DNA from: an uncultured Lysobacter sp.
Lineage (GTDB): Bacteria > Pseudomonadota > Gammaproteobacteria > Xanthomonadales > Xanthomonadaceae
DNA: 14,819 nucleotides
NCBI GenBank assembly: GCA_946479915.1
Contig: CAMLHR010000006.1
Coordinates: 1-14,819, forward strand
Direction: 5' to 3'
The notes under the pieces were generated by a model. It did not search any database, was not told where the DNA came from, and was given only the letters and a program-made list of their open reading frames with translations. A program made the position numbers and the translations under genes. Below, piece after piece: positions 1 to 6,073 of this stretch (position 1 is its first letter; each line of letters begins with the position of its first letter).

Positions 1-989
1 TGATCACGGCCGCGCAGGTCATCTTCGGCGAGCTCATCCCCAAGCGGCTGGCGCTGACCGATCCGGAGCGGATCGCCTGCATCGTCGCCATCCCCCTGTC
101 CGCGGTGGCCGGCGCCGCCAAGCCGATCGTGTGGGTGCTGAGCTGGATCAACCGCGCCGTGCTGCGCCTGCTGGGCATCCGCGACGACGCGCGCGGGCAG
201 ATCAGCGAGGAGGAGATCCGGCTGCTGCTCAGCGAGAGCCACGAGCAGGGCGTGATCGACGCGGACGAGCGCAACATGATGCATCGCGTGCTGCGCCTGG
301 GCGACCGCGACGCCGAGAGCCTGATGACGCCGCGCATGCGCATCGCCTGGCTCGACGCCGCGGCGACGCAGGCCGAGAACCTGGCGGCGATGCGCGAGAC
401 GCCCTTCTCGCGCTACCCGGTGTTCCGCGGCAGCGACGCGGAAGTCCTGGGCGTGCTCGAGGTCAAGTCGCTGCTCGACCGGCTGGACCGGGGCATCGGC
501 GACCTGTTCGCGGGGCTGCGGCAGGCGCTGTTCGTCTCCGAGTCCACGCCCGCGCTGAAGCTGCTCGAGATCTTCCGCGAGGAGCAGCAGTCGCTCGCGC
601 TGGTCGTGGACGAGTACGGCGACGTCACCGGCGTGGTGACGGTCAACGACCTGCTGGGCGCCGTCATCGGGCGCGGTTCCGCCGGCGACACCGCGACCAC
701 GTCGTCGCCGGTCGTGGTGCGCGACGACGGTTCGCTGCTGGTGGACGGGGCGCTGCCCGTCGACGAGTTGCGCGAGGTGCTCGGTGGCGGCGCCCTGCCC
801 GGCGAGGACGAGCACGACTACCACACGGCCGCCGGCATGGTGATCGCCAATTTCGGGCGGATCCCGAACGCGGGCGAGCACTTCGACTGGAAGGGCTGGT
901 GCATCGAGGTCGTGGACCTGGACGGGCCGCGCGTGGACAAGCTGCTGTTCTCGCGGGTCGACGACGACACCGACGACGAAGGCGAATGA
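1..989 (+). CDS. CorC/HlyC-family CBS-domain membrane protein (5' end outside window)
   Basis: This is the C-terminal part of a DUF21-CBS-CorC_HlyC protein, the CNNM/CorC family linked to Mg2+/Co2+ efflux or resistance at the inner membrane. The frame is open from base 3, and the first residues carry GELIPKRLAL, the conserved end of the DUF21 membrane domain. The gene therefore starts before the window, and the first internal GTG at 105 is not its start. A hydrophobic stretch follows (VAIPLSAVAG...), then two CBS repeats (about bases 300-680; note LMTPRMRI and VVDEYGDVTGVVTVNDLL). The last part is the small CorC_HlyC domain with HDYHTAAG and FGRIPNAGE, and the C-terminus is acidic. The stop overlaps the next start in ATGA, so the two genes probably share an operon. 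Family assignment is firm; the transported ion is not known. Confidence 0.93.
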   Translation, partial: ITAAQVIFGELIPKRLALTDPERIACIVAIPLSAVAGAAKPIVWVLSWINRAVLRLLGIRDDARGQISEEEIRLLLSESHEQGVIDADERNMMHRVLRLGDRDAESLMTPRMRIAWLDAAATQAENLAAMRETPFSRYPVFRGSDAEVLGVLEVKSLLDRLDRGIGDLFAGLRQALFVSESTPALKLLEIFREEQQSLALVVDEYGDVTGVVTVNDLLGAVIGRGSAGDTATTSSPVVVRDDGSLLVDGALPVDELREVLGGGALPGEDEHDYHTAAGMVIANFGRIPNAGEHFDWKGWCIEVVDLDGPRVDKLLFSRVDDDTDDEGE

Positions 990-1606
990 ACCCCCGGCGG
1001 CCGCGCGAGGCAGGCACCCGTGCGCTGCTCGACGGCTTCGCCGCCGGCGACCCGGACGACCTGCTGACCCTGCGCATGCTGCTGGCGGGCCTGGGCCGGC
1101 GGGCGTTCGGCATGCTCCTGTTCGTGTCGATCCTGCCCGCCTTCATCCCGGTGCCGGTGGGCGGGGCGATCAGCGGCCCGCTGGTGATGCTGATCGGCGT
1201 GCAGTTGCTGACGCTGCGCCGCCGGCCGTGGCTGCCGCGGTTCGTCGCCGAGCGCGGCTTCCACCGCCATGCCCTCGCCCGCTTCGACCGGACCATCTCG
1301 CCGGCCCTGCGCCGCCTGGAACGCCTGGTGCGGCCGCGCCTGCTGCACCTGCTCGACCAGCGCGCCGCGGCCGCGTTCACGGGCCTGCTGCTGCTCTTGC
1401 TCGGGCTGCTGCTGTCGCTGCCGATCCCGTTGACGAACTACCTGTTCGGCGGCCTGCTGCTGCTGTTCGCGCTGGCGCTGCTGGAGCGCGACGGCGTGCT
1501 GATGATCGTCGCCTGGGTCGGGGGCACCATCGCGGTCATCGTGTCGGCGGTGCTGTCCGGCAGCCTGGTGTCGGCGATCGCGCCGTGGATCGACCTGCTG
1601 GTCTGA
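986..1606 (+). CDS. ExoD-family exopolysaccharide synthesis membrane protein
   Basis: A 206-aa inner-membrane protein of the ExoD family, named after Rhizobium ExoD, a gene that affects exopolysaccharide production; the biochemical activity is not defined. Family-like features are the N-terminal segment with LLDGF and a hydrophobic hairpin rich in prolines and glycines (ILPAFIPVPVGGAISGP). A basic stretch LRRRPWLPRF follows, then two to three more membrane segments near the C-terminus (LLLLLLGLLLSLPIPLTNYL and LIMIVAWVGG-like stretches). The ATG at 986 overlaps the stop of the CorC-like gene by 4 bases, which supports both this start and translational coupling. The TGA stop (1604-1606) directly touches the stop of the convergent GGDEF-EAL gene. 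Function is inferred only from the family. Confidence 0.82.
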   Translation: MNPRRPREAGTRALLDGFAAGDPDDLLTLRMLLAGLGRRAFGMLLFVSILPAFIPVPVGGAISGPLVMLIGVQLLTLRRRPWLPRFVAERGFHRHALARFDRTISPALRRLERLVRPRLLHLLDQRAAAAFTGLLLLLLGLLLSLPIPLTNYLFGGLLLLFALALLERDGVLMIVAWVGGTIAVIVSAVLSGSLVSAIAPWIDLLV

Positions 1607-3745
1607 TCAGACGAGCAGGCGCGCGAACTCCGCGGCGGGCAACGGATGCCCCAGCCAGTAACCCTGCGCCAGGTCGCAGCCGCGCTCGCGCAGGATCGCG
1701 TACTGGCCTTCCTTCTCCACACCCTCCGCGACGACGGTGATCGCCAGCGAGTGCGCCATCGCGATGATCGCGGTCGTCAGGGCCAGGTCGTCCGGGTCGC
1801 GCAGCACGTCCGCGACGAAGCTGCGGTCGATCTTCACGCCGTCCACCGGCACGCGGCGCAGGTGGCTGAGCCCGGAGAACCCCGTCCCGAAGTCGTCCAG
1901 CCACACCTTGACCCCGGTGTCGCGCAGGCGCGAGAGCAGCGCGTGCGCGTGCGCCTCGTCGCCGAGCACGGCGGTCTCCGTGAGTTCCAGGTGCAGGCGC
2001 GACGCGTCCAGCCCGGTCTCGCGCAGGCAGGCCGCGACGACCTGCGGCAGGTCGCTGCTGCGCAGCTGGCGCGGCGACAGGTTGACCGACACGAACAGCG
2101 GCTCGCCCTCGCGGTGCACCTGCGTCCACTCCACCGCGTCGTTGCACGCCGCGCGCAGCACCTGCGGCCCGATCACCTCGATCAGGCCGCTCTGCTCGGC
2201 CACGTCGATGAACACCGACGGGGCGACCTGCCCGTGCTCCGGATGGTCCCAGCGCAGCAGCGCCTCCGCGCCGACCAGCGCGCGGTCGGCGAGGCGGAAC
2301 AGCGGCTGGTAGGCGAGGCTGAGCTCGCCGCGGTCCCAGGCGCCGCGCAGTTCCTGTTCCAGGCGCACGCGACGCTCCACCGCCTGGTCCATCGCCCGGC
2401 TGTAGAACCGGTGGCAGTTCTTGCCGGCGACCTTCGCCTGGTACATCGCGATGTCGCCATTCTTCATCAGCACCGTCGCGCTCGAGGCGTCGTCCGGGAA
2501 CAGGGTCACGCCGATCGACGTGCCGAGGAACACCTGACGGTCCTCCAGCAGGATCGGCAGGCCGAGTTCGCGGACCAGCGCCTCGGCCATCCGCGAGGCG
2601 GTCGCGCGGATGTCCTCGCGGCCCGGGCCGTCGTCCACCAGCACCACGAACTCGTCGCCGCCGAACCGGGCGAGCAGCGCCTCGTCGCCGCCGATCCGCT
2701 GCACGACGTCATGGATGCGGCTGGCGAACTGCAGCAGCACCTGGTCGCCCGCGTCGTGGCCGAGGGTGTCGTTGATGCGCTTGAAGTCGTCGATGTCCGC
2801 GAACAGCAGCGCGACCTGCCGGCTCGCGCCGCCGAGCTGGAGCAGGCGGTGGTCGAGCTGCTCCCGGAACGCCAGCCGGTTGGGCAGGCCGGTGAGCGCG
2901 TCGGTGTACGCCATGCGCCGGATGTCGCGGTCGTGGCGCGCGACGCTCGTGCTCATGCGTCCGAACGCGCGCACGAGCTCGCCGATCTCGTCGCTGCGCG
3001 TGCTTTCGGGGATCGCCGCGTCGTAACGGCCCGCCTCGATCTGCCGCGCCGCGTCCGCGAGTTGCCGCACGGGCGCGACCAGCGTGCGCTGCACCGCCCA
3101 CACCAGGGCCACGCCCAGCAGCAGGAGCGCCGCGCCCAGCGCCGCGATCCACGCCAGCTGCACCCGGCCCACCGCCGCCAGCCGCTCGCGCAGGCCGGAC
3201 AGCGCGTCGCCGTGCGAGGCCTGCACGCCCGCCAGGGAATAGCCGACGCGGACGCCGCCCAGCCGCTGCTCGCCGAGCATGAGCGGGCTGGAGACGTCCA
3301 TCAGTCCCTCCGACCACTGCACGTGCAGCTTGTGCGCCGCGATGGCCTCGAACGCGAGCGGGTCCTCCATCCGCGTGCCGTACCCGTGGATCACGGTGCT
3401 GCCGTCGTGGATGACGTTGCCTTCCGCGTCGTACACGAGCACGTATTCGACGTCGGGCTGGTGCAGCGCGCCGCGGGCCAGCTCGCCCACCGCGTCCAGG
3501 TCGAAGTAGTACAGCGGGTTGGTGAGCGCGTCGGCGAGCTGGCTCACCGCCGCCTCCCCGCGGCGCTGCAGGCTCTCGCCGACCAGCGCGCGCATCGTGG
3601 CGCCGCTCAGCCCCTCGACTTCGCGCTGCATCGCGTCCTGGCGGTACCAGAGGCCCGCGGTCAGCCCGAGCACGACCAGCAGGGCCACGGCCATCGTCGC
3701 CACGACCCGTCCCTGCAAGCCGGTGCCGCGCCACTCCTGCGCCAT
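1607..3745 (-). CDS. Membrane HAMP-GGDEF-EAL cyclic-di-GMP signalling protein
   Basis: A 712-aa two-domain c-di-GMP enzyme. In order: TM1 (about residues 14-33), a periplasmic segment of about 160 residues with no fold I recognise, TM2 (196-218), HAMP (219-271), GGDEF (about 278-440) and EAL (about 455-705). The GGDEF motif is intact at 362-366, preceded by DALTGLPNR and ADIDDFKRIND. No RxxD inhibitory site stands at its usual place, five residues before GGDEF. The EAL domain looks active: EALLRW (E494), NLSPRQL, ELTET, DDFGTG, KIDRSF and AEGVE are all present. It may be a phosphodiesterase, a dual enzyme, or a cyclase regulated by the periplasmic side. The start chosen is ATG at 3745, with GGAGGT nine bases upstream; a GTG at 3751 is in frame but only three bases from that site. 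The Shine-Dalgarno lies inside the end of the binding-protein gene, so the two are coupled. Confidence 0.93.
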   Translation of the reverse strand: MAQEWRGTGLQGRVVATMAVALLVVLGLTAGLWYRQDAMQREVEGLSGATMRALVGESLQRRGEAAVSQLADALTNPLYYFDLDAVGELARGALHQPDVEYVLVYDAEGNVIHDGSTVIHGYGTRMEDPLAFEAIAAHKLHVQWSEGLMDVSSPLMLGEQRLGGVRVGYSLAGVQASHGDALSGLRERLAAVGRVQLAWIAALGAALLLLGVALVWAVQRTLVAPVRQLADAARQIEAGRYDAAIPESTRSDEIGELVRAFGRMSTSVARHDRDIRRMAYTDALTGLPNRLAFREQLDHRLLQLGGASRQVALLFADIDDFKRINDTLGHDAGDQVLLQFASRIHDVVQRIGGDEALLARFGGDEFVVLVDDGPGREDIRATASRMAEALVRELGLPILLEDRQVFLGTSIGVTLFPDDASSATVLMKNGDIAMYQAKVAGKNCHRFYSRAMDQAVERRVRLEQELRGAWDRGELSLAYQPLFRLADRALVGAEALLRWDHPEHGQVAPSVFIDVAEQSGLIEVIGPQVLRAACNDAVEWTQVHREGEPLFVSVNLSPRQLRSSDLPQVVAACLRETGLDASRLHLELTETAVLGDEAHAHALLSRLRDTGVKVWLDDFGTGFSGLSHLRRVPVDGVKIDRSFVADVLRDPDDLALTTAIIAMAHSLAITVVAEGVEKEGQYAILRERGCDLAQGYWLGHPLPAAEFARLLV

Positions 3746-3747
3746 GC

Positions 3748-4674
3748 TCACTCGACCTCCGTGCGCACGCGCAGGACACCGGCGCCGAGGTGGTCCAGTC
3801 CCGCGCGCGCCTCGTCGTCGAACGGCAGGAACCGGGTGGTGCCGAAGAAGCGGAGCATCGCCTCGCGGGCATCGGGATCCTCCCGCGCCTGCAGCAGCAG
3901 TTCGCGCAGGCGCGCCTTGACCCGGGGATCCAGGTCCGCGCGCACGAGTTCGAGCGCCCGCGGGAAGCCGTTGGTCCGCGCGAGCACGCGCATGTCGTCG
4001 CGGAACGCGGCCGGCATGCGTCGGGGGTTGTCCCAGTCGATGTCGCTCATCACCCCGGCGTCCACCAGGCGCTTGTGCACCCAGGTCGCGATGTTGAGCT
4101 CCGAGCGCGCGAACACGTAACCCACCGCGGGCGGTTGCGGGCGGTCCGTGGGGGACAGCAGGATCTCCAGCGAGATCCCCGCCTCGAGCAGCGCGGCGGC
4201 CGGCGCGAAGTACGCGCTGGTCGAGTTGCGCCGCTGGAACGCGATGCTGCGGCCGGCCAGGTCCGCGAGCGACTCCAGGCCGCTGTCCTTCCGCGCGAAG
4301 AAGACCGTGTGGTACTCGCTGACGCCGTCGCGCTCGGTGAGCACGAGCGGCTCCGCGCCGGAGCGGTCCTGGAGCAGCACGCTCGCCGCGGCGGTCTCGG
4401 TCACCCAGTCCACGCGTCCGCGGCGCAGGTAGCTGGCCATCTGCTGCTCGTCGCGCGCCATGAGGATGCGGCCCTCGCGGATGCCGACGTCGGCCATGCG
4501 CGGGACCAGGTAGTCGAGCAGCGGCTTGAGTTGCCGGTAGTGGGTCTTCGGGTCGTCGCTGATGCGGCCGAGGACGAGGACCTGCGGATCGTCGGCGGCG
4601 CGGACATCCTGAACGGGCACCAGCGATGCAGCGACGCCCAGCAGGAGGGCGGCCCAATGGCGGAACGACGGCAA
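3748..4674 (-). CDS. PhnD-like periplasmic substrate-binding protein (likely sensory partner)
   Basis: A 308-aa protein of the phosphate/phosphite/phosphonate binding-protein type (PhnD-like, type 2 periplasmic binding fold). It has a signal peptide (RHWAALLLGVAASLVPV) with a likely cleavage after VRA, about residue 26. Typical segments are VLGRISDDPKTHYRQLKPLL near the N-terminus, RRGRVDWVTE, ADLAGRSIAFQRRNSTSAYF in the hinge and ligand region, and an arginine- and leucine-rich C-terminus. No ABC permease or ATPase lies nearby. The gene instead sits directly upstream of, and slightly overlaps the translation signals of, a membrane GGDEF-EAL protein, so a sensing role is more likely than import. 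The start is TTG at 4674, with AGGGG six bases upstream; no better in-frame start was seen. The ligand cannot be read from the sequence. Confidence 0.82.
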   Translation of the reverse strand: MPSFRHWAALLLGVAASLVPVQDVRAADDPQVLVLGRISDDPKTHYRQLKPLLDYLVPRMADVGIREGRILMARDEQQMASYLRRGRVDWVTETAAASVLLQDRSGAEPLVLTERDGVSEYHTVFFARKDSGLESLADLAGRSIAFQRRNSTSAYFAPAAALLEAGISLEILLSPTDRPQPPAVGYVFARSELNIATWVHKRLVDAGVMSDIDWDNPRRMPAAFRDDMRVLARTNGFPRALELVRADLDPRVKARLRELLLQAREDPDAREAMLRFFGTTRFLPFDDEARAGLDHLGAGVLRVRTEVE

Positions 4675-4704
4675 GGAAAACCCCTGGTGCGGTACGGCAA
4701 GCGC

Positions 4705-4733
4705 AGCCTAGCCTAACGAATCGCGCTGCGTAA
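4705..4733 (-). promoter_or_regulatory. Possible promoter of the binding-protein/GGDEF-EAL operon
   Basis: Read on the minus strand, a weak -35-like TTACGC (4733-4728) and a -10-like TAGGCT (4710-4705) are 17 bases apart. The -10 lies about 30 bases before the TTG start of the binding-protein gene. Both boxes match consensus poorly, so spacing and position are the main support. The TAGGC unit is repeated in tandem here. Confidence 0.2.
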
Positions 4734-4762
4734 GGCGGGCCGGGAGGCCGGCCGGGCCGGCC

Positions 4763-5155
4763 CTATCGGTCGGGCCGACGGCGCCCCCCGCGCCGGTGGG
4801 CGGACTCCCGGACGACCTCGAGCGCGAAGCTCTGCGCGTTGGCCGACGCCACCCGGAAATCCATCAGGAACGCACGCTCCCGGGGACATTCGACCAGCAG
4901 GACCCCGGCGACCGCCGGCACGTCGTCGCCGGGGTCGTGCGCGAGCCGCATCGGCCCCCGGCCGGTGGCGAGCCATTCGAAGGCAACGCCGGTCGCCCTG
5001 GCATGGGCCAGGAGATGTCCGGTCGATGGCAGGAAACCAGCTGCGCCCTCCCAGTTGGCAACGGCGGTGCGACCCACGCCGATCATGGCGGCCAGGCGCG
5101 CCTGCGACAGGCCCGAGATCCGCCGGGCCCTCCTGCTTCGAAATGCGAAGTTCAT
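4763..5155 (-). CDS. Small XRE/HTH_3-type transcriptional regulator
   Basis: A 130-aa DNA-binding protein. The N-terminal lambda-repressor-type helix-turn-helix is clear at about residues 9-37: RARRISGLSQARLAAMIGVG then RTAVANWE, with Q and R positions typical of the XRE family. It continues with PSTGHLLAHARATGVAFEWL, as in small xanthomonad XRE regulators with a C-terminal extension. Residues 80-115 form a short hydrophobic/mixed segment and the C-terminus is strongly basic (RRGGRRRPDR). The ATG at 5155 was chosen because the family alignment begins there. An upstream in-frame extension reaches 5302 but has low-complexity, non-conserved sequence. No well-placed Shine-Dalgarno is visible for either start. 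The gene is divergent from the bacteriocin peptides, so it is a candidate regulator of them or of itself; that link is inferred from position only. Confidence 0.8.
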   Translation of the reverse strand: MNFAFRSRRARRISGLSQARLAAMIGVGRTAVANWEGAAGFLPSTGHLLAHARATGVAFEWLATGRGPMRLAHDPGDDVPAVAGVLLVECPRERAFLMDFRVASANAQSFALEVVRESAHRRGGRRRPDR

Positions 5156-5164
5156 CCCTGAATT

Positions 5165-5179
5165 GCCGGTCTTGCCGGC
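5165..5179. promoter_or_regulatory. Candidate operator palindrome next to the XRE gene start
   Basis: GCCGG (5165-5169) and CCGGC (5175-5179) are perfect inverted arms around a five-base centre, ten bases upstream of the regulator's ATG. XRE regulators often bind short palindromes of this size and repress themselves. In a GC-rich genome such arms also occur by chance. Confidence 0.2.
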
Positions 5180-5184
5180 CGCGC

Positions 5185-5212
5185 ATCGTACAGGCGGCGG
5201 CGTGGCATCGAA
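5185..5212 (-). promoter_or_regulatory. Possible promoter of the XRE regulator gene
   Basis: On the minus strand TTCGAT (5212-5207) and TACGAT (5190-5185) are 16 bases apart. The -10-like box sits about 29 bases before the ATG at 5155. The -10 matches four of six consensus bases. The small palindrome at 5165-5179 lies between this box and the start codon, where a repressor site would act. Confidence 0.22.
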
Positions 5213-5355
5213 CGCGGCGATGCGTGTCCGGCGCGCAGGCGTGGGCCCTTCGGGCCATGAACGCTGAACTGTCATGGATACTGACGACAGGGTGTCCAGC
5301 ACGGCTGACGCCGGGTCCGGGATGGGGCGCGTCGCCGTTGCAGCGAACGCACCGG

Positions 5356-5370
5356 GTCACGGATCGTGAC
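5356..5370. promoter_or_regulatory. Candidate operator: GTCACG-GAT-CGTGAC palindrome
   Basis: A perfect six-base inverted repeat with a three-base spacer lies about 108 bases upstream of the first peptide ATG. It stands out from the background because its arms are not simply G/C runs. It could bind the divergent regulator or another dimeric activator or repressor controlling the peptide operon. The half-sites differ from those of the palindrome at 5165-5179, so both need not bind one protein. Confidence 0.3.
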
Positions 5371-5477
5371 ACCCGCGCCGCTTGTGCGCGTCGACCGGCG
5401 CGGCCCACCCTCCGCGGCTTCCGGCCATCCGGCCCGGACCCGTGGCGCAGGGGAACTGCGCAGCAAGGAACCATGCA

Positions 5478-5633
5478 ATGCGTCGACTCACATCCGAAGA
5501 ACAGCAAGCCGCGTCGGGCGGCAATCCGCTCGCGGTGCTCGCGGCGGTCGTCCTGGTCTACGAGGCCGCTAACATCGCCTACGAGTTCGGGCAGGGTTTT
5601 GCCGAAGGCTATCGCGAAAACGACGACATCTGA
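5478..5633 (+). CDS. Double-glycine leader bacteriocin/microcin precursor, peptide 1
   Basis: A 51-aa precursor with leader MRRLTSEEQQAASGG (15 residues) followed by a 36-residue core. The leader fits the C39-peptidase recognition pattern: Leu at -12, Glu at -8, a small apolar residue at -4, and Gly-Gly at -2/-1. Cleavage should follow G15. The core opens with a hydrophobic segment (NPLAVLAAVVLVYEAANIAY) and continues with FGQGFAEGYRE, which contains a GxxxG motif; it ends acidic (ENDDI). By count the core carries four Glu, two Asp and one Arg, so it is anionic. It has no Cys. The ATG at 5478 has AAGGA eight bases upstream; an in-frame start at 5382 would add 32 residues that break the leader pattern. 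GC is about 63% by hand count, below the neighbours. It resembles peptides annotated as class IIb, lactobin A/cerein 7B-like. The target is unknown. Confidence 0.85.
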   Translation: MRRLTSEEQQAASGGNPLAVLAAVVLVYEAANIAYEFGQGFAEGYRENDDI

Positions 5634-5640
5634 GGGCACC

Positions 5641-5823
5641 ATGCGCAATCTCGAACAGAACGAAATGAACGGCGTCTGCGGTGGCAGCCTCGCCAGTGAC
5701 GTCGGCAACTGGGTGGGTGGCGCCGTGGCGGATGCCGTCGACGACGTGCAGCAGTTCGCCAACGACGTCGGCGACCTCGTCGATGCATTCGTGACGCGTC
5801 CGCGGGTGCCCGTGGCCAGCTGA
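5641..5823 (+). CDS. Double-glycine leader bacteriocin/microcin precursor, peptide 2
   Basis: A 60-aa precursor, seven bases after peptide 1. Its leader MRNLEQNEMNGVCGG is again 15 residues, with Leu at -12, Glu at -8, Met at -7, Val at -4 and Gly-Gly; its only Cys is at -3 in the leader. The 45-residue core starts SLASDVGNWVGGAVADAVDD and continues as an amphipathic helix-like run with regularly spaced Asp (VQQFANDVGDLVDAFV). It ends TRPRVPVAS. GNWVG supplies a GxxxG motif. The core has seven Asp and two Arg, so it is anionic. A GAGGG-type ribosome site lies just before the ATG. The pairing with peptide 1, the tandem spacing and GxxxG in both suggest a two-component bacteriocin, but two independent microcins are also possible. 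Confidence 0.85.
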   Translation: MRNLEQNEMNGVCGGSLASDVGNWVGGAVADAVDDVQQFANDVGDLVDAFVTRPRVPVAS

Positions 5824-5830
5824 TCGACCC

Positions 5831-5861
5831 GGGTGGGCCCGTGCACCGCACGGGCCCATCC
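5831..5861 (+). terminator. Strong hairpin after the peptide genes (attenuator or leaky terminator)
   Basis: Arms TGGGCCCGTGC (5834-5844) and GCACGGGCCCA (5848-5858) are perfectly complementary around a three-base ACC loop. Three further pairs (one G-U) extend the stem to 14 pairs, from 5831 to 5861. The following bases (ATTCCTT) are only mildly T-rich, so termination would be incomplete. It starts eight bases after the peptide 2 stop and ends before the ribosome site of the next gene. It may stabilise the peptide mRNA and limit transcription into the exporter genes. Confidence 0.6.
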
Positions 5862-5881
5862 ATTCCTTAGAGGACTTCGCG

Positions 5882-6073
5882 TTGGAACCCACGAAGCACC
5901 CCCTGTTGTCCGTCGGATGGCTGTCCGCAGGGTTTTTCGCCCTGGCCGCCTACGGCGTCCTGGATGCGCTCTACCAGCAGTACCTCGGGAGCTTGACGCC
6001 GGGCGGGCTCGCCACGCGGCTCCTGCTCGCGGCCGGCGCCGTGGCCTGCGGCATCCATTTCCGGAAGCGATGA
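5882..6073 (+). CDS. 63-aa two-helix membrane protein, candidate immunity protein
   Basis: I do not recognise this protein by family. It is 63 aa with two predicted membrane helices (about residues 11-31, VGWLSAGFFALAAYGVLDAL, and about 43-60, LATRLLLAAGAVACGIHF). A short loop containing QQYLGSLTPGG separates them, and the end is basic (RKR). The TTG start is supported by AGAGGA at 5869-5874, seven bases upstream, and by the absence of an in-frame ATG. Its stop overlaps the exporter start in ATGA, so it is made together with the exporter. Small multi-helix membrane proteins beside class II microcin genes are usually immunity proteins, which is the likeliest role here. An exporter accessory subunit is the alternative. 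No double-glycine leader is present. Confidence 0.72.
   Translation: MEPTKHPLLSVGWLSAGFFALAAYGVLDALYQQYLGSLTPGGLATRLLLAAGAVACGIHFRKR

Larger units (their letters stand above)
5156..5477. other. 322-base intergenic control region between the regulator and the peptide genes
   Basis: No convincing gene was found here on either strand; the open frames crossing it are low-complexity and lack start signals. The stretch should hold the promoters of the divergent regulator (-) and peptide operon (+). It contains three short inverted repeats: GCCGG/CCGGC arms at 5165-5179, GGCCC-TTC-GGGCC at 5244-5256, and GTCACG-GAT-CGTGAC at 5356-5370. No good sigma-70 promoter facing the peptide genes could be recognised. 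Confidence 0.6.

Noticed and set aside
1646..4120. Very long open frame on the plus strand opposite the GGDEF-EAL operon
   Set aside because: Its product is a low-complexity run of His, Arg, Gln, Ala and Val, as expected from the antisense of a GC-rich gene; the minus strand encodes clear protein families.
3748..4674. Phosphonate/phosphate ABC importer operon
   Set aside because: No permease or ATPase gene is adjacent; the only partner is a c-di-GMP signalling protein.
4737..4763. GGGCCGG...CCGGCCC inverted repeat after the XRE gene as a terminator
   Set aside because: The loop is itself palindromic GC sequence, no T-run follows on the minus strand, and such repeats arise easily at this GC content.
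5382..5477. N-terminal extension of bacteriocin peptide 1 to an upstream in-frame start
   Set aside because: It would bury the 15-residue double-glycine leader, and the internal ATG at 5478 has the properly spaced AAGGA site.
5478..6073. Modified peptide (lanthipeptide or other RiPP) interpretation
   Set aside because: No modification enzyme (LanM/LanB/LanC, YcaO, radical SAM) is present between or beside the peptide and exporter genes, and the cores lack Cys, so unmodified class II is favoured.
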